Below are positions 34,922 through 43,638 of a stretch of 64,000 nucleotides of DNA, one piece after another; the stretch's first letter is position 1, and every line of letters begins with the position of its first letter. The position numbers and the translations under genes were made by a program. Source of the stretch: Flavobacterium sp. ACN2 (GTDB taxonomy: Bacteria; Bacteroidota; Bacteroidia; Flavobacteriales; Flavobacteriaceae). Where the stretch lies: positions 1 to 64,000 of the forward strand of contig NZ_MRCM01000013.1 of the NCBI RefSeq assembly GCF_002303885.1, given 5' to 3'. Under the pieces are notes generated by a model. It saw only the letters and a list, made by a program, of their open reading frames with translations, was not told the DNA's origin and searched no databases.

Positions 34922-36352
34922 TTAATTTTCAACTGTTTCCAAAATTCTAAAATTGCTTTTTGGCGCTTCACAAAGAGAACAGCAATACGTTTCAGGAAGA
35001 TTTTCAAACAAAAGACCTTTTGGAATTCCCTGAGTTTCGTCTCCGTATTCTGAATTATAAAGCGTTAAGCATTCCTGACATTGGTAAATATCCTGTTGTG
35101 GTTTTTCTTTTTTCTGTTGTTTTTTGGTGGTTTCAGATGTTGTATTTCCTAGTTCTTCAAAATATTTTCGGCTTAACTCAATTAAAATAGTTGGTAGTTC
35201 GAGCTTATCTATATCTTGTGAATGCACGATATATTCGCGAGTATTTGGATCGAAATTCTTTGCGAACAATACATTATAAGTATCTCTGATTTTTATGGAT
35301 TCTAAAGCTGTTGGGAGTTCATTTTTTTCGATGATAATGGAAGTAAAATAATGCCCGTCGCGATTGTATTCTGAAATTCCGAAATTCAATCCGTACGTAC
35401 TAATATCAAATTGATCTAATGTTCTAACTAGAAAAGTTTTTAGATTTAAAGCCCATTCCATGGCAACGGGTAAATGCCAATTTAATTCTAATAGTGAATG
35501 GCGGACATTGATGCCGCGTTTTCCTAGGAATTTTTCCCATTCTAGTTTTCGGTCTTTCGGGATTCCTTTTATAATGAAAGATTTCCAAGGCGTAATACAG
35601 ATTTTCCCGATTTTGCATTCAAAACACAAATCACACATTTCTTTCAGGAAATCCAAATCGTATAAATTGTTTCTCCAGTACAATCCCAGCCAATATTGAT
35701 CAATTCCCATTCTGTTCATTCCTTCGTAATACGGAAATGGGTAAAAGGGAATATTCAACGGTTTGTCAATTGTTCTGTTGTTGGTGTCTAAAGCTTCACT
35801 AACCAAAGTGAAAAGCAGTTCGATATCAATTGCATCTTCTTCGGAAATTTTTTCGATTTCGTAATAAATCTTAGCTAAATCCCAACTGTAAATTAAAACA
35901 GGATAAACTTCTATTTTTTCCCATTTTGGAAGACGAATGTATAAATACCAATAATCTTCGTGTTCTGAAGCAATGAAATTCAAATGTCCTGTAAACAAAG
36001 GAACCAATTGCTGCTTCGGATCGGTTATATTAACTTTTAGTTTTGGCTGTTCTTTAAATTCTTCTAAAACATATAAAAAACGGTTTCCTGTAAGCCAATT
36101 TGTATTTCTAAAAATATCAGTCGAAACATAAGAAGAAACAATATTGTTGCCGCTTTTTTGATCGGGATAAACAAAATGATGTTTTCCTAAAGTGGTTTTA
36201 TCCAAAGATTTAAATCCTTTAGGAAAAATAATATCTTGTCTAGAACCAAACGAAATCGAATCTAGACCTTCTTCCAAAGCGATATTCACAACTTCCCTAA
36301 GTTCTCCTGGCGAAATAACGCCTCCTTTTACTATTAATCTTGTTAGTTCCAT
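34922..36352 (-). CDS. Nitrite/sulfite-reductase-like protein with C-terminal rubredoxin
   Basis: This 476-residue protein has a C-terminal rubredoxin (about 420-470): Y-Q-CQEC, the GDETQGIPKG turn and C-C-SLC-EAPKSNF give the four iron ligands. The rest resembles the ferredoxin-like half-domains of NirA/CobG proteins (GGVISPGELREVVNIALEEG near residue 10; ICITPWKSFIIKGI near 255), but the C-x5-C/C-x3-C ligands of a sirohaem enzyme are missing. A cysteine group CDLCFECKIGKIC is at the centre. It follows the large nitrate reductase after a repeat-filled 298-bp gap on the same strand and is probably its electron carrier or a partner of NirB. A catalytic role is doubtful. Confidence 0.7.
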   Translation of the reverse strand: MELTRLIVKGGVISPGELREVVNIALEEGLDSISFGSRQDIIFPKGFKSLDKTTLGKHHFVYPDQKSGNNIVSSYVSTDIFRNTNWLTGNRFLYVLEEFKEQPKLKVNITDPKQQLVPLFTGHLNFIASEHEDYWYLYIRLPKWEKIEVYPVLIYSWDLAKIYYEIEKISEEDAIDIELLFTLVSEALDTNNRTIDKPLNIPFYPFPYYEGMNRMGIDQYWLGLYWRNNLYDLDFLKEMCDLCFECKIGKICITPWKSFIIKGIPKDRKLEWEKFLGKRGINVRHSLLELNWHLPVAMEWALNLKTFLVRTLDQFDISTYGLNFGISEYNRDGHYFTSIIIEKNELPTALESIKIRDTYNVLFAKNFDPNTREYIVHSQDIDKLELPTILIELSRKYFEELGNTTSETTKKQQKKEKPQQDIYQCQECLTLYNSEYGDETQGIPKGLLFENLPETYCCSLCEAPKSNFRILETVEN

Positions 36353-36389
36353 TTTTGTTTCTTTGTTTCAGGTTTCAAGTTGCTTTACT

Positions 36390-36600
36390 TTGAACATAAA
36401 TTTTACCGCAAAGTTCGCAAAGGTTTTTCGCAAAGTTTCGCAAAGTTTTTTTATTTTATAATAAGTTGCCAAAGTTCACAAAGCTTTGGGTAAAGATTTT
36501 AGCGCATAGCTTTGCGAACTTTTTTCGATAGAAAACAATTAAGCAGAGAATATTATTCTTTGCGAAACTTTGCGAAAAACCTTTGCGAACTTTGCGTTTA
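36390..36600. repeat. Long inverted repeat (ACCGCAAAGTTCGCAAAG family)
   Basis: The left side runs ACCGCAAAGTTCGCAAAGG and continues with CGCAAAGTTTCGCAAAG; the right side (36560-36598) is its complement. Further AAAGTTCGCAAAG fragments lie inside. The element fills the gap between the nitrate reductase and rubredoxin genes and is related to 28316-28436. Confidence 0.7.
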
Positions 36601-36607
36601 GATCAAC

Positions 36608-36644
36608 ACAACATAACATAACATAACATAACATAACATAACAA
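36608..36644. repeat. Pentamer tandem repeat (ACATA/AACAT), about 7 copies
   Basis: A run of CATAACATAACATAA lies just after the nitrate reductase stop (36651). It is non-coding and prone to slippage. Confidence 0.8.
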
Positions 36645-36650
36645 AAGCAA

Positions 36651-39600
36651 CTAAACCTTGCACTTCGCCAATATCTCCTTTACTTCCGTTTTGCAGCTTC
36701 CGCATCCTAAACCTGCTCCTGTATTTTTGCATAAATCCGTAAAATCACTTACACCGCTTTTAATCGTTTCTTCGATGTTTCCAGCTCCAACTTGACTGCA
36801 CGAACAGACTAGTTTTCCTAAAACTGGTTTTGCGTTTGAACTTCCTCTCAAAAGCGTATTTCGTTTGTCTGATAATTCGATTTTGCTTTCTATCATGGTT
36901 TTAAATTCAGCAAACTCGTTTTTATCGCCCATTAAAATCGCTCCAACTAAAAGATCATCTTTTACAATGCATTTTTTGTAATAGCGTTTTTTCAAATCGG
37001 CAAAAACAATTTCTTCGTAGGAATCATCATTTTCTGGAATGTTAAGATCACCAATACTGCAAAGATTAATGTCTTCTAATTTTAAAATATTCATTAAAAT
37101 CGAGCCTTTGTAATAACTGCTAATATCGCCCGCAAGGAAGTTAGCCAGAATATCAGCTTGTTCTTCGGCGGCAGAAGTGATTCCGAATAACTTATTATCA
37201 AATTCTGCTATTTCTCCAATCGCAAAAATATCAGGATTTGAAGTTTGTAAATACTGATTTACCTTTACACCGCGTCCGCAGGCTAAACCGCTTTCGCGAG
37301 CAATTTCGATATTCGGAATAGTTCCAATCGTGTACACAATTGCATTTGCCGTAATGATTTTTCCGCTCTTTAAAGCAATTTCAATTTCATTCGGATTATC
37401 GGTTTCAAAAACAGTACTGACTTCATTATCAAAATAAATCTGAATGTCACGCAATTGTACTTCTTCTGCCAATAATTTGCTTGAAATTAGATCCAATTGA
37501 CGCTCCATTAAACGTGAAGCACGCTGAACAATTGTAGTTTTTACTTTTTTATGCTTTAAAGCCGCAGCCAATTCTAAACCTAGCAACCCACCGCCAATAA
37601 TGACAACATGCTGTTCTTCTGGCGGAAGATTGGTATTGTCTAAGTGTTTTTTCAAACGGTCGGCATCTTCTTTTCTTCTAACGGTAAAACGTCCAGCAAG
37701 ATGAAGCTGTGCATTTTCTGGAATAAACGGGCGGCTTCCTGTTGCTAAAATCAAAGAATCGAAAGTGTGAATTTCGCCCTGACTGTCAACAATTGTTTTT
37801 TGTTTTGAATCTAATTTTTCAATTGCAACGCCGGCTTTCATGGTAATTTTCAGTTTATTGAAAGCTTCGCCATCTTTAACTTTTAAAAGCTGATCCCAAC
37901 TGAATTCCCCAGTCATATATTCGGGAAGCAAAACACGATTGTAAAACGGATTTACTTCATTGGAAAAAACAATAATTTCATCAGTTGAATTGAATTCGCG
38001 ATAGTTTTGAATGAATCGGAAAGAAGCCGCTCCAGCACCAACAATGGCAATTTTCTGAAATGGTTTTACGTATTTTTTAATCGAAACGGTTGTGAACTTA
38101 AAATCAGGTTCTTTTGAAATTGGATCGACAACGTTGTTCGTTAAATTATTCGTTCTATTCAAATCATTTTCAAGCTGTTTTCCCCAATGCATCGGCAGAA
38201 AAACGACCTTTTCTTTGATCGAATCGGTTACTTTTGCTTTTACGCGAACTTCTCCGTTTTTGCTTGAAACCACCACAATATCTCCATTTTTAATATCGTT
38301 TTTAAAAGCATCAATCGGATTTATTTCTAAAACAGGACTTGGAATATGCGTTAACAAACGAGAGACTTTTCCCGTCTTTGTCATCGTATGCCATTGGTCG
38401 CGAATTCTTCCTGTGGTTAAAATAAAGGGGAATTCGTCGTTAGGCTGTACCGAAGTATTTTCGATTGAAACGGGAAGATTAAAAATCGCTTTTCCAGAAG
38501 GCGTATAGAATTTTTTATCGGTAAACAATCGTGGAGTTCCCGGATGATTATAATCTGGAACGGGCCACTGAAAAGTTCCTTCGGTTTTTAAACGATTATA
38601 ATTTAAAAATGAAATATCAATATTCGTGTTTTTGGTAAGTGCACAATGTTCTTTGTAAACTTCTTCGGCGCTGTTGAAATTGAATCCGTTGAAATTCATT
38701 TTTTTAGCAAAGCGAATTAAGATTTCAATGTCTGGAAGTGCCTCTCCAGGCGCATTGATTCCTTTTGGCAGATATGAAATACGACGTTCCGAATTGGTCA
38801 TCGTTCCTTCTTTTTCTAACCAACCAGCAGCAGGCAATAGTAAATCGGCAAATTTGGCTGTATCAGCATTATGCGAAATATCTTGAACAACTACGAATTT
38901 TGCGTTTTGCAGCGCTTTTTCGGCTCTTCTAGAATCAGGTAAACTCACTAATGGATTGGTGCAGATAATCCAAACGGCTTTCATTTTTCCAGATTCTAAG
39001 GCTTCAAACATTTCTGTTGCCGTTAAACCCGGTTTGTCCGAAATCTCGTCAACGCCCCAAAAATCAGCTACTTCTTTACGATGCGTTGGGTTTGCAATGT
39101 CTTTGTGTGCAGCCAAAAGTGTTGCCATTCCGCCAACCTCTCTTCCGCCCATTGCGTTGGGCTGACCTGTTAATGAAAATGGCCCAGAACCTGGTTTCCC
39201 AACTTGTCCAGTTAACAAAGATAAATTCAGCAATGCCGTATTTTTATCAACGCCAACAGCACTTTGGTTTAATCCCATTGCCCAAAGCGAAATAAAACCT
39301 TTTGCTTTTCCTATAATATCGGCGGCAAGTTTAATGTCGTTTACAGAAATTCCGCAAAGTTTAGATGCTTTTTCAAGAGAAGTTCCTAAAACAAGGTCTT
39401 TATATTGTTTAAAATTTTCGGCGTGATTTTTTACGAAATCATGATCGACGTGACCTTTTTCGATAATGCGTTTGGCAATGGCATGATATAAAATAATATC
39501 TGAACCTGGAATAATCTGCAAATGTAAATTGGCAAAAGCAGCTGTATCGGTTCTTCTAGGATCGATACAAATTATTTTGGTTTTCGGATTTTTCTCTTTG

Positions 39601-40169
39601 TGTTTTTCTAATCTTCTAAAAAGAATAGGGTGGCACCAAGCAGGATTTGCTCCTGTAATTAAAAAAGTGTCCGCTAACTCAATATCATCATAAGCAATTG
39701 GAACAGAGTCTTCTCCAAAAGTTTTTTTATAACCCACAACCGCAGAGCTCATACAAAGTCTGGAGTTGGTGTCTATATTGTTGGTTTTTAGAAACCCTTT
39801 TACAAGTTTATTGACTAAATAATATTCCTCAGTTAGACATTGTCCAGAAATATAAAATCCAACACTATCTGGTCCATGTTTTTTTATGATAGAAGAAAAA
39901 ACTGCAGCAGCTCGGTCAAGAGCCGTATCCCAACTTACGCGTTCCAGCGGATAGGATTTACTTCCTCGCATTTCTGGATACAAAATTCTGTCAGAGGTAT
40001 CATTAACTACGTAATGCAAGTTCATCCCTTTAGAACACAGCATTCCTTTGTTTACAGGATGATCTTTGTCGCCTTCTACCATTACTCCATTTTTTGCATC
40101 GTTGGTCACAATTATACCACAGCCAACGCCACAGTAGGAACAGGTAGTTTTGATCTTCGTAGTTTGCAT
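36651..40169 (-). CDS. Single-chain assimilatory nitrate reductase (MGD, FAD and [2Fe-2S] domains)
   Basis: This 1172-residue protein has residues 1-700 as a Nas-type molybdopterin enzyme: [4Fe-4S] ligands C10, C13, C17 and C45, and molybdenum ligand Cys139 (NSRLCMSSAV). Residues about 705-1100 are a pyridine-nucleotide-disulfide-oxidoreductase FAD/NAD domain (KIAIVGAGAASFRF; VVIIGGGLLGLELAAAL) like NasB or the N-terminal part of NirB. Residues about 1115-1172 are a BFD-type [2Fe-2S] domain (VCSCSQVG...GCGSCK). All parts for NAD(P)H-driven nitrate reduction are in one chain. No signal peptide, so it is cytoplasmic. It is transcribed away from the FNR-like regulator. Confidence 0.92.
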   Translation of the reverse strand: MQTTKIKTTCSYCGVGCGIIVTNDAKNGVMVEGDKDHPVNKGMLCSKGMNLHYVVNDTSDRILYPEMRGSKSYPLERVSWDTALDRAAAVFSSIIKKHGPDSVGFYISGQCLTEEYYLVNKLVKGFLKTNNIDTNSRLCMSSAVVGYKKTFGEDSVPIAYDDIELADTFLITGANPAWCHPILFRRLEKHKEKNPKTKIICIDPRRTDTAAFANLHLQIIPGSDIILYHAIAKRIIEKGHVDHDFVKNHAENFKQYKDLVLGTSLEKASKLCGISVNDIKLAADIIGKAKGFISLWAMGLNQSAVGVDKNTALLNLSLLTGQVGKPGSGPFSLTGQPNAMGGREVGGMATLLAAHKDIANPTHRKEVADFWGVDEISDKPGLTATEMFEALESGKMKAVWIICTNPLVSLPDSRRAEKALQNAKFVVVQDISHNADTAKFADLLLPAAGWLEKEGTMTNSERRISYLPKGINAPGEALPDIEILIRFAKKMNFNGFNFNSAEEVYKEHCALTKNTNIDISFLNYNRLKTEGTFQWPVPDYNHPGTPRLFTDKKFYTPSGKAIFNLPVSIENTSVQPNDEFPFILTTGRIRDQWHTMTKTGKVSRLLTHIPSPVLEINPIDAFKNDIKNGDIVVVSSKNGEVRVKAKVTDSIKEKVVFLPMHWGKQLENDLNRTNNLTNNVVDPISKEPDFKFTTVSIKKYVKPFQKIAIVGAGAASFRFIQNYREFNSTDEIIVFSNEVNPFYNRVLLPEYMTGEFSWDQLLKVKDGEAFNKLKITMKAGVAIEKLDSKQKTIVDSQGEIHTFDSLILATGSRPFIPENAQLHLAGRFTVRRKEDADRLKKHLDNTNLPPEEQHVVIIGGGLLGLELAAALKHKKVKTTIVQRASRLMERQLDLISSKLLAEEVQLRDIQIYFDNEVSTVFETDNPNEIEIALKSGKIITANAIVYTIGTIPNIEIARESGLACGRGVKVNQYLQTSNPDIFAIGEIAEFDNKLFGITSAAEEQADILANFLAGDISSYYKGSILMNILKLEDINLCSIGDLNIPENDDSYEEIVFADLKKRYYKKCIVKDDLLVGAILMGDKNEFAEFKTMIESKIELSDKRNTLLRGSSNAKPVLGKLVCSCSQVGAGNIEETIKSGVSDFTDLCKNTGAGLGCGSCKTEVKEILAKCKV

Positions 40170-40220
40170 TAGAGTTCTATTTAGATATACTATTTTTATT
40201 GATTGATCTGACTTTAGAAA

Positions 40221-40262
40221 AGTACTTACGCAAAAATAAGTATTTTTACGTATTAATACGTA
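40221..40262 (-). promoter_or_regulatory. Nitrate reductase promoter with NarL-type inverted repeat
   Basis: The -7 box is TATTTTTG (40231-40238, minus strand), embedded in AATACTTATTTTTGCGTAAG. Exactly 8 bp upstream lies TACGTATTAATACGTA (40247-40262), a perfect palindrome that reads as two heptamers TACGTAT in the 7-2-7 layout known for NarL/NarP sites. It takes the place of the -33 element, as expected for an activator site. The nirB promoter has the same arrangement. Confidence 0.55.
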
Positions 40263-40345
40263 TTTTTTAGATTTATTTTTTTAATTTTGGTAAAAATAAA
40301 TGAGGAACAACAAATTAGTTTTTAATGTGCTAAAATTTAGGACTC

Positions 40346-41050
40346 ATGAAAGAAGAGCAAACCGATTGTTATTCCTGCGTCAATGAAAATTGTTTTATCA
40401 AGAAACATCTGCATTTAGAACAGATGGCAGGTTATGTTTCTAAAAAGCAAAGTATTACCTGTAAAAAAACAGATCAGTTTATTACAGAAGGTGCACCGTT
40501 GCAAGGTCTTTATTTTATTTGTAAAGGAAAAGCTAAAACAGTAAAAACTGGAATTAACGGTCGTGAACAAATTGTTCGTTTAACCGCAAATGGTGATATT
40601 ATTGGTTTCCGTGGATTTGGAACGAGTAAACGTTATTTAATTGGTGCTTATGCGCTGGAAGATACGGTTCTGTGTAACTTCAGCAACGAAACTATGCAGG
40701 AAATTTTACAGCAAGTTCCTGAATTTACCTATGCTTTAATGTTGTTTTATGCCGAAGAATTGAACAAAAGTGAAAACAATATCCGCAAGATTGCACACAT
40801 GAATGTTCGCGAACGTGTAATTGATTTGTTGCTTTATATTCATCGCAAATTCGGACAAACGAATGGTTTGATTGATATTGAGCTTTCGCGAAAAGAAATT
40901 GCCGATTTTGCAGGAACTACAGAAGAACAAGCAATACGTATTTTATCAAGCCTTAAAAAAGAATCATTGATTAAAACGGAAGGAAAGCGTGTTGGGATTT
41001 TAGAAGTTTCAGAGTTAAGATCTGAAATTATGGAGCATAAGTATTTTTAA
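40346..41050 (+). CDS. Crp/Fnr-family regulator with FNR-like cysteines
   Basis: This 234-residue regulator has a cyclic-nucleotide-binding-like domain (about 30-150) and a winged helix (about 160-225; LSRKEIADFAGTTEEQAIRI). Cys8, Cys11 and Cys16 (CYSCVNENC) plus Cys110 (TVLCNFSNETM) fall where E. coli FNR has its three N-terminal and one central cluster cysteines, so an oxygen- or NO-sensitive [4Fe-4S] cluster is likely. A -7 box TAATTTTG is at 40282-40289. It is divergent from the nitrate reductase gene. Candidate targets are the ATGAT-N4-ATCAT-like sites at 18046 and 44969. Many Bacteroidota Crp proteins have N-terminal cysteines without known clusters, so this needs spectroscopy. Confidence 0.88.
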   Translation: MKEEQTDCYSCVNENCFIKKHLHLEQMAGYVSKKQSITCKKTDQFITEGAPLQGLYFICKGKAKTVKTGINGREQIVRLTANGDIIGFRGFGTSKRYLIGAYALEDTVLCNFSNETMQEILQQVPEFTYALMLFYAEELNKSENNIRKIAHMNVRERVIDLLLYIHRKFGQTNGLIDIELSRKEIADFAGTTEEQAIRILSSLKKESLIKTEGKRVGILEVSELRSEIMEHKYF

Positions 41051-41055
41051 GGTTC

Positions 41056-41100
41056 TAAGTTGCTAAGATTCTAAGATGCTAAGATTCTAAGATGCTAAGG
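41056..41100. repeat. Short tandem repeat TGCTAAGATTCTAAGA
   Basis: About 2.3 copies of a 16-bp unit lie after the regulator stop. Non-coding. Confidence 0.75.
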
Positions 41101-41130
41101 TTTGTTGCTGTAAAAATTTTGATTTTTTTT

Positions 41131-41173
41131 GTAGAGACGCACTGCTGTGCGTCTTTAGCGCATGCGTCTCTAC
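41131..41173. terminator. Hairpin between convergent genes
   Basis: GTAGAGACGCA and TGCGTCTCTAC pair around inner GACGCAC/GTGCGTC arms, preceded by a T-run (GATTTTTTTT). It lies between the convergent regulator and methyltransferase genes and may end both transcripts. Confidence 0.5.
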
Positions 41174-41185
41174 GTCGAGTGTAAT

Positions 41186-41809
41186 TTATTTTTTTCTTCC
41201 CACAAATCGAATTACAGAACCAGTTCCGTTATGGAATAAGCCTTCGTTTAGTTCAATTTCTTTTTCTTCTAATTCAATGATTTCATAATTAGGGAAATCA
41301 GCTTTGATTTCTTCGATTGAAAAGAGAGATTCAATGTCTTTTGGTCCGCCAACTTTTTCGTTTTTGGTAACGTATTCTAAATGCTTTTTACTGAAAGCTT
41401 CAAAAATGATAAAACCATCTTTTCGTAAAAGTTTGTCAAGTTGTTTATGAATTTCAGATTTTATCGCAGCTGGAAAATGTGCATAGATTAAAGCAATCGC
41501 ATCAAATTGTCCCTCTTGAAAATCTAAAGTTTCCAATTCGCCAACTTGATAATCAAGCGAAACATTATTATTTCCTCCTAAACGAAGCGCTTTGTTTCTG
41601 CCTTCTTCGCTAATATCAAAAGCAGAAACTTCCCAGCCTAATTTCGCTGCAAAAATGGCATTTCTTCCTTCGCCTTCAGCAGGAAAAAGAATCGTCCCGG
41701 TTTTTAGTTTTTCAATTTGTTCTTTAAGGTAATTGTTGGGTTCTTCGCCGTATGCGAATTCTTCGGTTTTATAACGGTCGTCCCAACGCTGAGTCCAAGT
41801 GTTGTTCAT
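41186..41809 (-). CDS. Class I SAM-dependent methyltransferase (TehB-like)
   Basis: This 207-residue protein has the SAM-binding glycine motif PAEGEGRNAIFAAKLG, acidic loop AFDISEEGRNKA and the segment FDAIALIYAHFP. It resembles small TehB/thiopurine-methyltransferase-like proteins. The substrate is unknown. It follows the nuclease-family gene by 3 bp. Confidence 0.82.
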   Translation of the reverse strand: MNNTWTQRWDDRYKTEEFAYGEEPNNYLKEQIEKLKTGTILFPAEGEGRNAIFAAKLGWEVSAFDISEEGRNKALRLGGNNNVSLDYQVGELETLDFQEGQFDAIALIYAHFPAAIKSEIHKQLDKLLRKDGFIIFEAFSKKHLEYVTKNEKVGGPKDIESLFSIEEIKADFPNYEIIELEEKEIELNEGLFHNGTGSVIRFVGRKK

Positions 41810-41812
41810 AGT

Positions 41813-42526
41813 TTATATATTGAATTTAACGATTAAAGGTTTGTGGTCGCTGTACAAAGTCCAGTCTTTATAAGAACCAACTTCGACACTTTCTAAAACT
41901 TCCATAAAATCATTTGAAGCAAAGCAATAATCAAGATGATAGGGTTTGTTTTCATGACGATACAAATACCAAGTCGGATGCTCTTCTTTGCCTTGAATCT
42001 GATTGAAGTATTTATGATAGGTGCTGAAAATATTCTTTTCGGCCAATTTATTTACAACTGTTGTATGATTTCCTTCTCGACGCGGCTTGTCCCAAATAGA
42101 ATTGCTGTTGAAATCGCCAATTAGTATGGTTTTAGTTTCTTTGATTAAATCTTCGTAGTAATTAATTGCTTTCCAGATCTGAGTTACATAAGCACCCTCT
42201 TTATCTGTTGGATTATTGGCCCAAATAGCAAATAGAGTAAAGTCAATTTTTCCGCCTGTTACGGCAATTGGAAGAATGTTTTTGAAAGTTGGATTATGGC
42301 ATTCTAACAATTGAAATCTATAATCTCCAAACGAAAAAATGCCAATTCCTTTATTAGGATTTGCGCCATACCAAAGAATATCCGAAGGTAATTTTATGCC
42401 ATCTGGAAATTTGAGTTTTTCAGGACTTTCACACTCAGAAATTACAGCAATATCAGGATTCAAAGCTTGAATATATTGAGCTTTTTTTCTGAATGCCATG
42501 TTGCAATTCCAAGCGATGAGTTTCAT
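41813..42526 (-). CDS. Endonuclease/exonuclease/phosphatase-family protein
   Basis: This 237-residue protein has the family motifs: WNCNMAFR at the N-terminus, ISECE (catalytic Glu), LIGDFNSNSIWD, LDYCFASNDF and the terminal YSDHKPL with the catalytic Asp-His. No signal peptide. Members cut DNA, RNA or phosphoesters; the substrate is not decided. It is cotranscribed with the methyltransferase. Confidence 0.87.
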   Translation of the reverse strand: MKLIAWNCNMAFRKKAQYIQALNPDIAVISECESPEKLKFPDGIKLPSDILWYGANPNKGIGIFSFGDYRFQLLECHNPTFKNILPIAVTGGKIDFTLFAIWANNPTDKEGAYVTQIWKAINYYEDLIKETKTILIGDFNSNSIWDKPRREGNHTTVVNKLAEKNIFSTYHKYFNQIQGKEEHPTWYLYRHENKPYHLDYCFASNDFMEVLESVEVGSYKDWTLYSDHKPLIVKFNI

Positions 42527-42552
42527 TTTTAAATGAGTATTAGTAAGCTTGT

Positions 42553-43008
42553 TTAATGGGAATGAACTGAAAAATCGCGAAAACCTACTCTAAGCAATCT
42601 CGCTTCATTATTTTTTAACACAAATCCCATTTCAATTTCACAATCTTTTTTTGAACCTAATTCAATTTTTGTAGATACAATTTCAATTGAATCTTTTCCA
42701 TTAAATTCATCACCATAATCTTTGGGTATTTGAAGTTTTTCTTTCACTGATATTATTACCTTTTCCTTATTTGGAAAACCATGTTTTTTTAAAGCATTGA
42801 AAATTTGTATGGATAAGGTGTCTAATTCATTTTTATATTTTTCTCTTGTTTCTTTTCTTCCAACATATTCCTCACGAACAAGTTTATATTTTTGTTTGGA
42901 AATCGCCTCAAGAATAATTATCGATTTTTCAATTGGATTATCTGTTTTTTGAATTTTATCTGAGCATCCAATTAAAAAGAGAAGTAATAAAATTGAGATG
43001 TTTTTCAT
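42553..43008 (-). CDS. Hypothetical lipoprotein
   Basis: This 151-residue protein has a lipoprotein signal with Cys15 (FLIGCSDK). The mature part is charged and shows no known domain. It ends 26 bp before the start of the nuclease-family gene on the same strand. Function unknown. Confidence 0.7.
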   Translation of the reverse strand: MKNISILLLLFLIGCSDKIQKTDNPIEKSIIILEAISKQKYKLVREEYVGRKETREKYKNELDTLSIQIFNALKKHGFPNKEKVIISVKEKLQIPKDYGDEFNGKDSIEIVSTKIELGSKKDCEIEMGFVLKNNEARLLRVGFRDFSVHSH

Positions 43009-43071
43009 TTATTTTAAATATAATTAGATTTAAAATTTAATCCAAATATACCCAAATAAAACTCAAAAAAA

Positions 43072-43100
43072 TACCCTTTTCCGAAAACTGAAAAAGGGTA
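43072..43100 (-). terminator. Terminator hairpin
   Basis: TACCCTTTTTCAG and GAAAAGGGTA pair on the minus strand and are followed by a T-run (TTTTTTTGAG), 35 bp past the stop of the small exported protein gene. Confidence 0.7.
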
Positions 43101-43135
43101 AGATATACTATACTTTAAGTAATGCTTTTATGAAA

Positions 43136-43501
43136 CTAACCAACAAATTTAGTTTCGCCACTATTTACATCAATTTCAGCAAAATTATGTTTTCCGATCA
43201 CGATAAGCAGTTTGTCTGAATTATAACCAACATATCTAATTTCAGGTTCTCCTTTTTTTGGTTTTCCGCAAACAGAAATTACATTGGTTTGCCATTTCAA
43301 TTTGCTTCTTTTGTAAGCAGAAATGGTTTGTAAATCATTCTCAACATAATAAACAATGTTGTTTTTTTTGATTCCTCTTTTTTGCGTTTTGGCAAAATTT
43401 ATTTCAGAGTTTTTAGAAATTAAGGCATCATTGTACTTTTGAGCAATGCCTGTTTGCGTGACAATAAAAGTCACCAGTGACAATTTTAGAAATGGTTTCA
43501 T
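43136..43501 (-). CDS. Small exported hypothetical protein
   Basis: This 121-residue protein has a signal peptide (cut near GIA/QK, residue 21). The rest is beta-rich in appearance with repeated lysine-rich turns and a single Cys in VISVCGKPKKGE. I do not recognise a domain. It is bounded by terminators on both sides, so it is its own unit. Confidence 0.65.
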   Translation of the reverse strand: MKPFLKLSLVTFIVTQTGIAQKYNDALISKNSEINFAKTQKRGIKKNNIVYYVENDLQTISAYKRSKLKWQTNVISVCGKPKKGEPEIRYVGYNSDKLLIVIGKHNFAEIDVNSGETKFVG

Positions 43502-43579
43502 TAGGATAGAATTGGGGGTTCATAATCGCTTCAAATATAAATAATTAAAACAAATAATGAAGTTTTTGAGGAGGAAAAA

Positions 43580-43615
43580 AAATCCCTTTTTCCGAAATGG
43601 GAAAAAGGGATTTTT
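43580..43615. terminator. Terminator after the porin gene
   Basis: AAATCCCTTTTTCC and GGGAAAAAGGGATTT pair around GAAAT, with a T-run on each strand. It lies 24 bp past the porin stop. Confidence 0.85.
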
Positions 43616-43638
43616 TATGAGTTAATTTTAAAGAAAAA

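Noticed and set aside
36608..36644. CRISPR-like array
   Set aside because: The unit is 5 bp without spacers; it is a simple tandem repeat.
39017..39295. Open frames opposite the nitrate reductase gene
   Set aside because: They lie wholly inside a strongly supported coding region on the other strand and have no domain signal.
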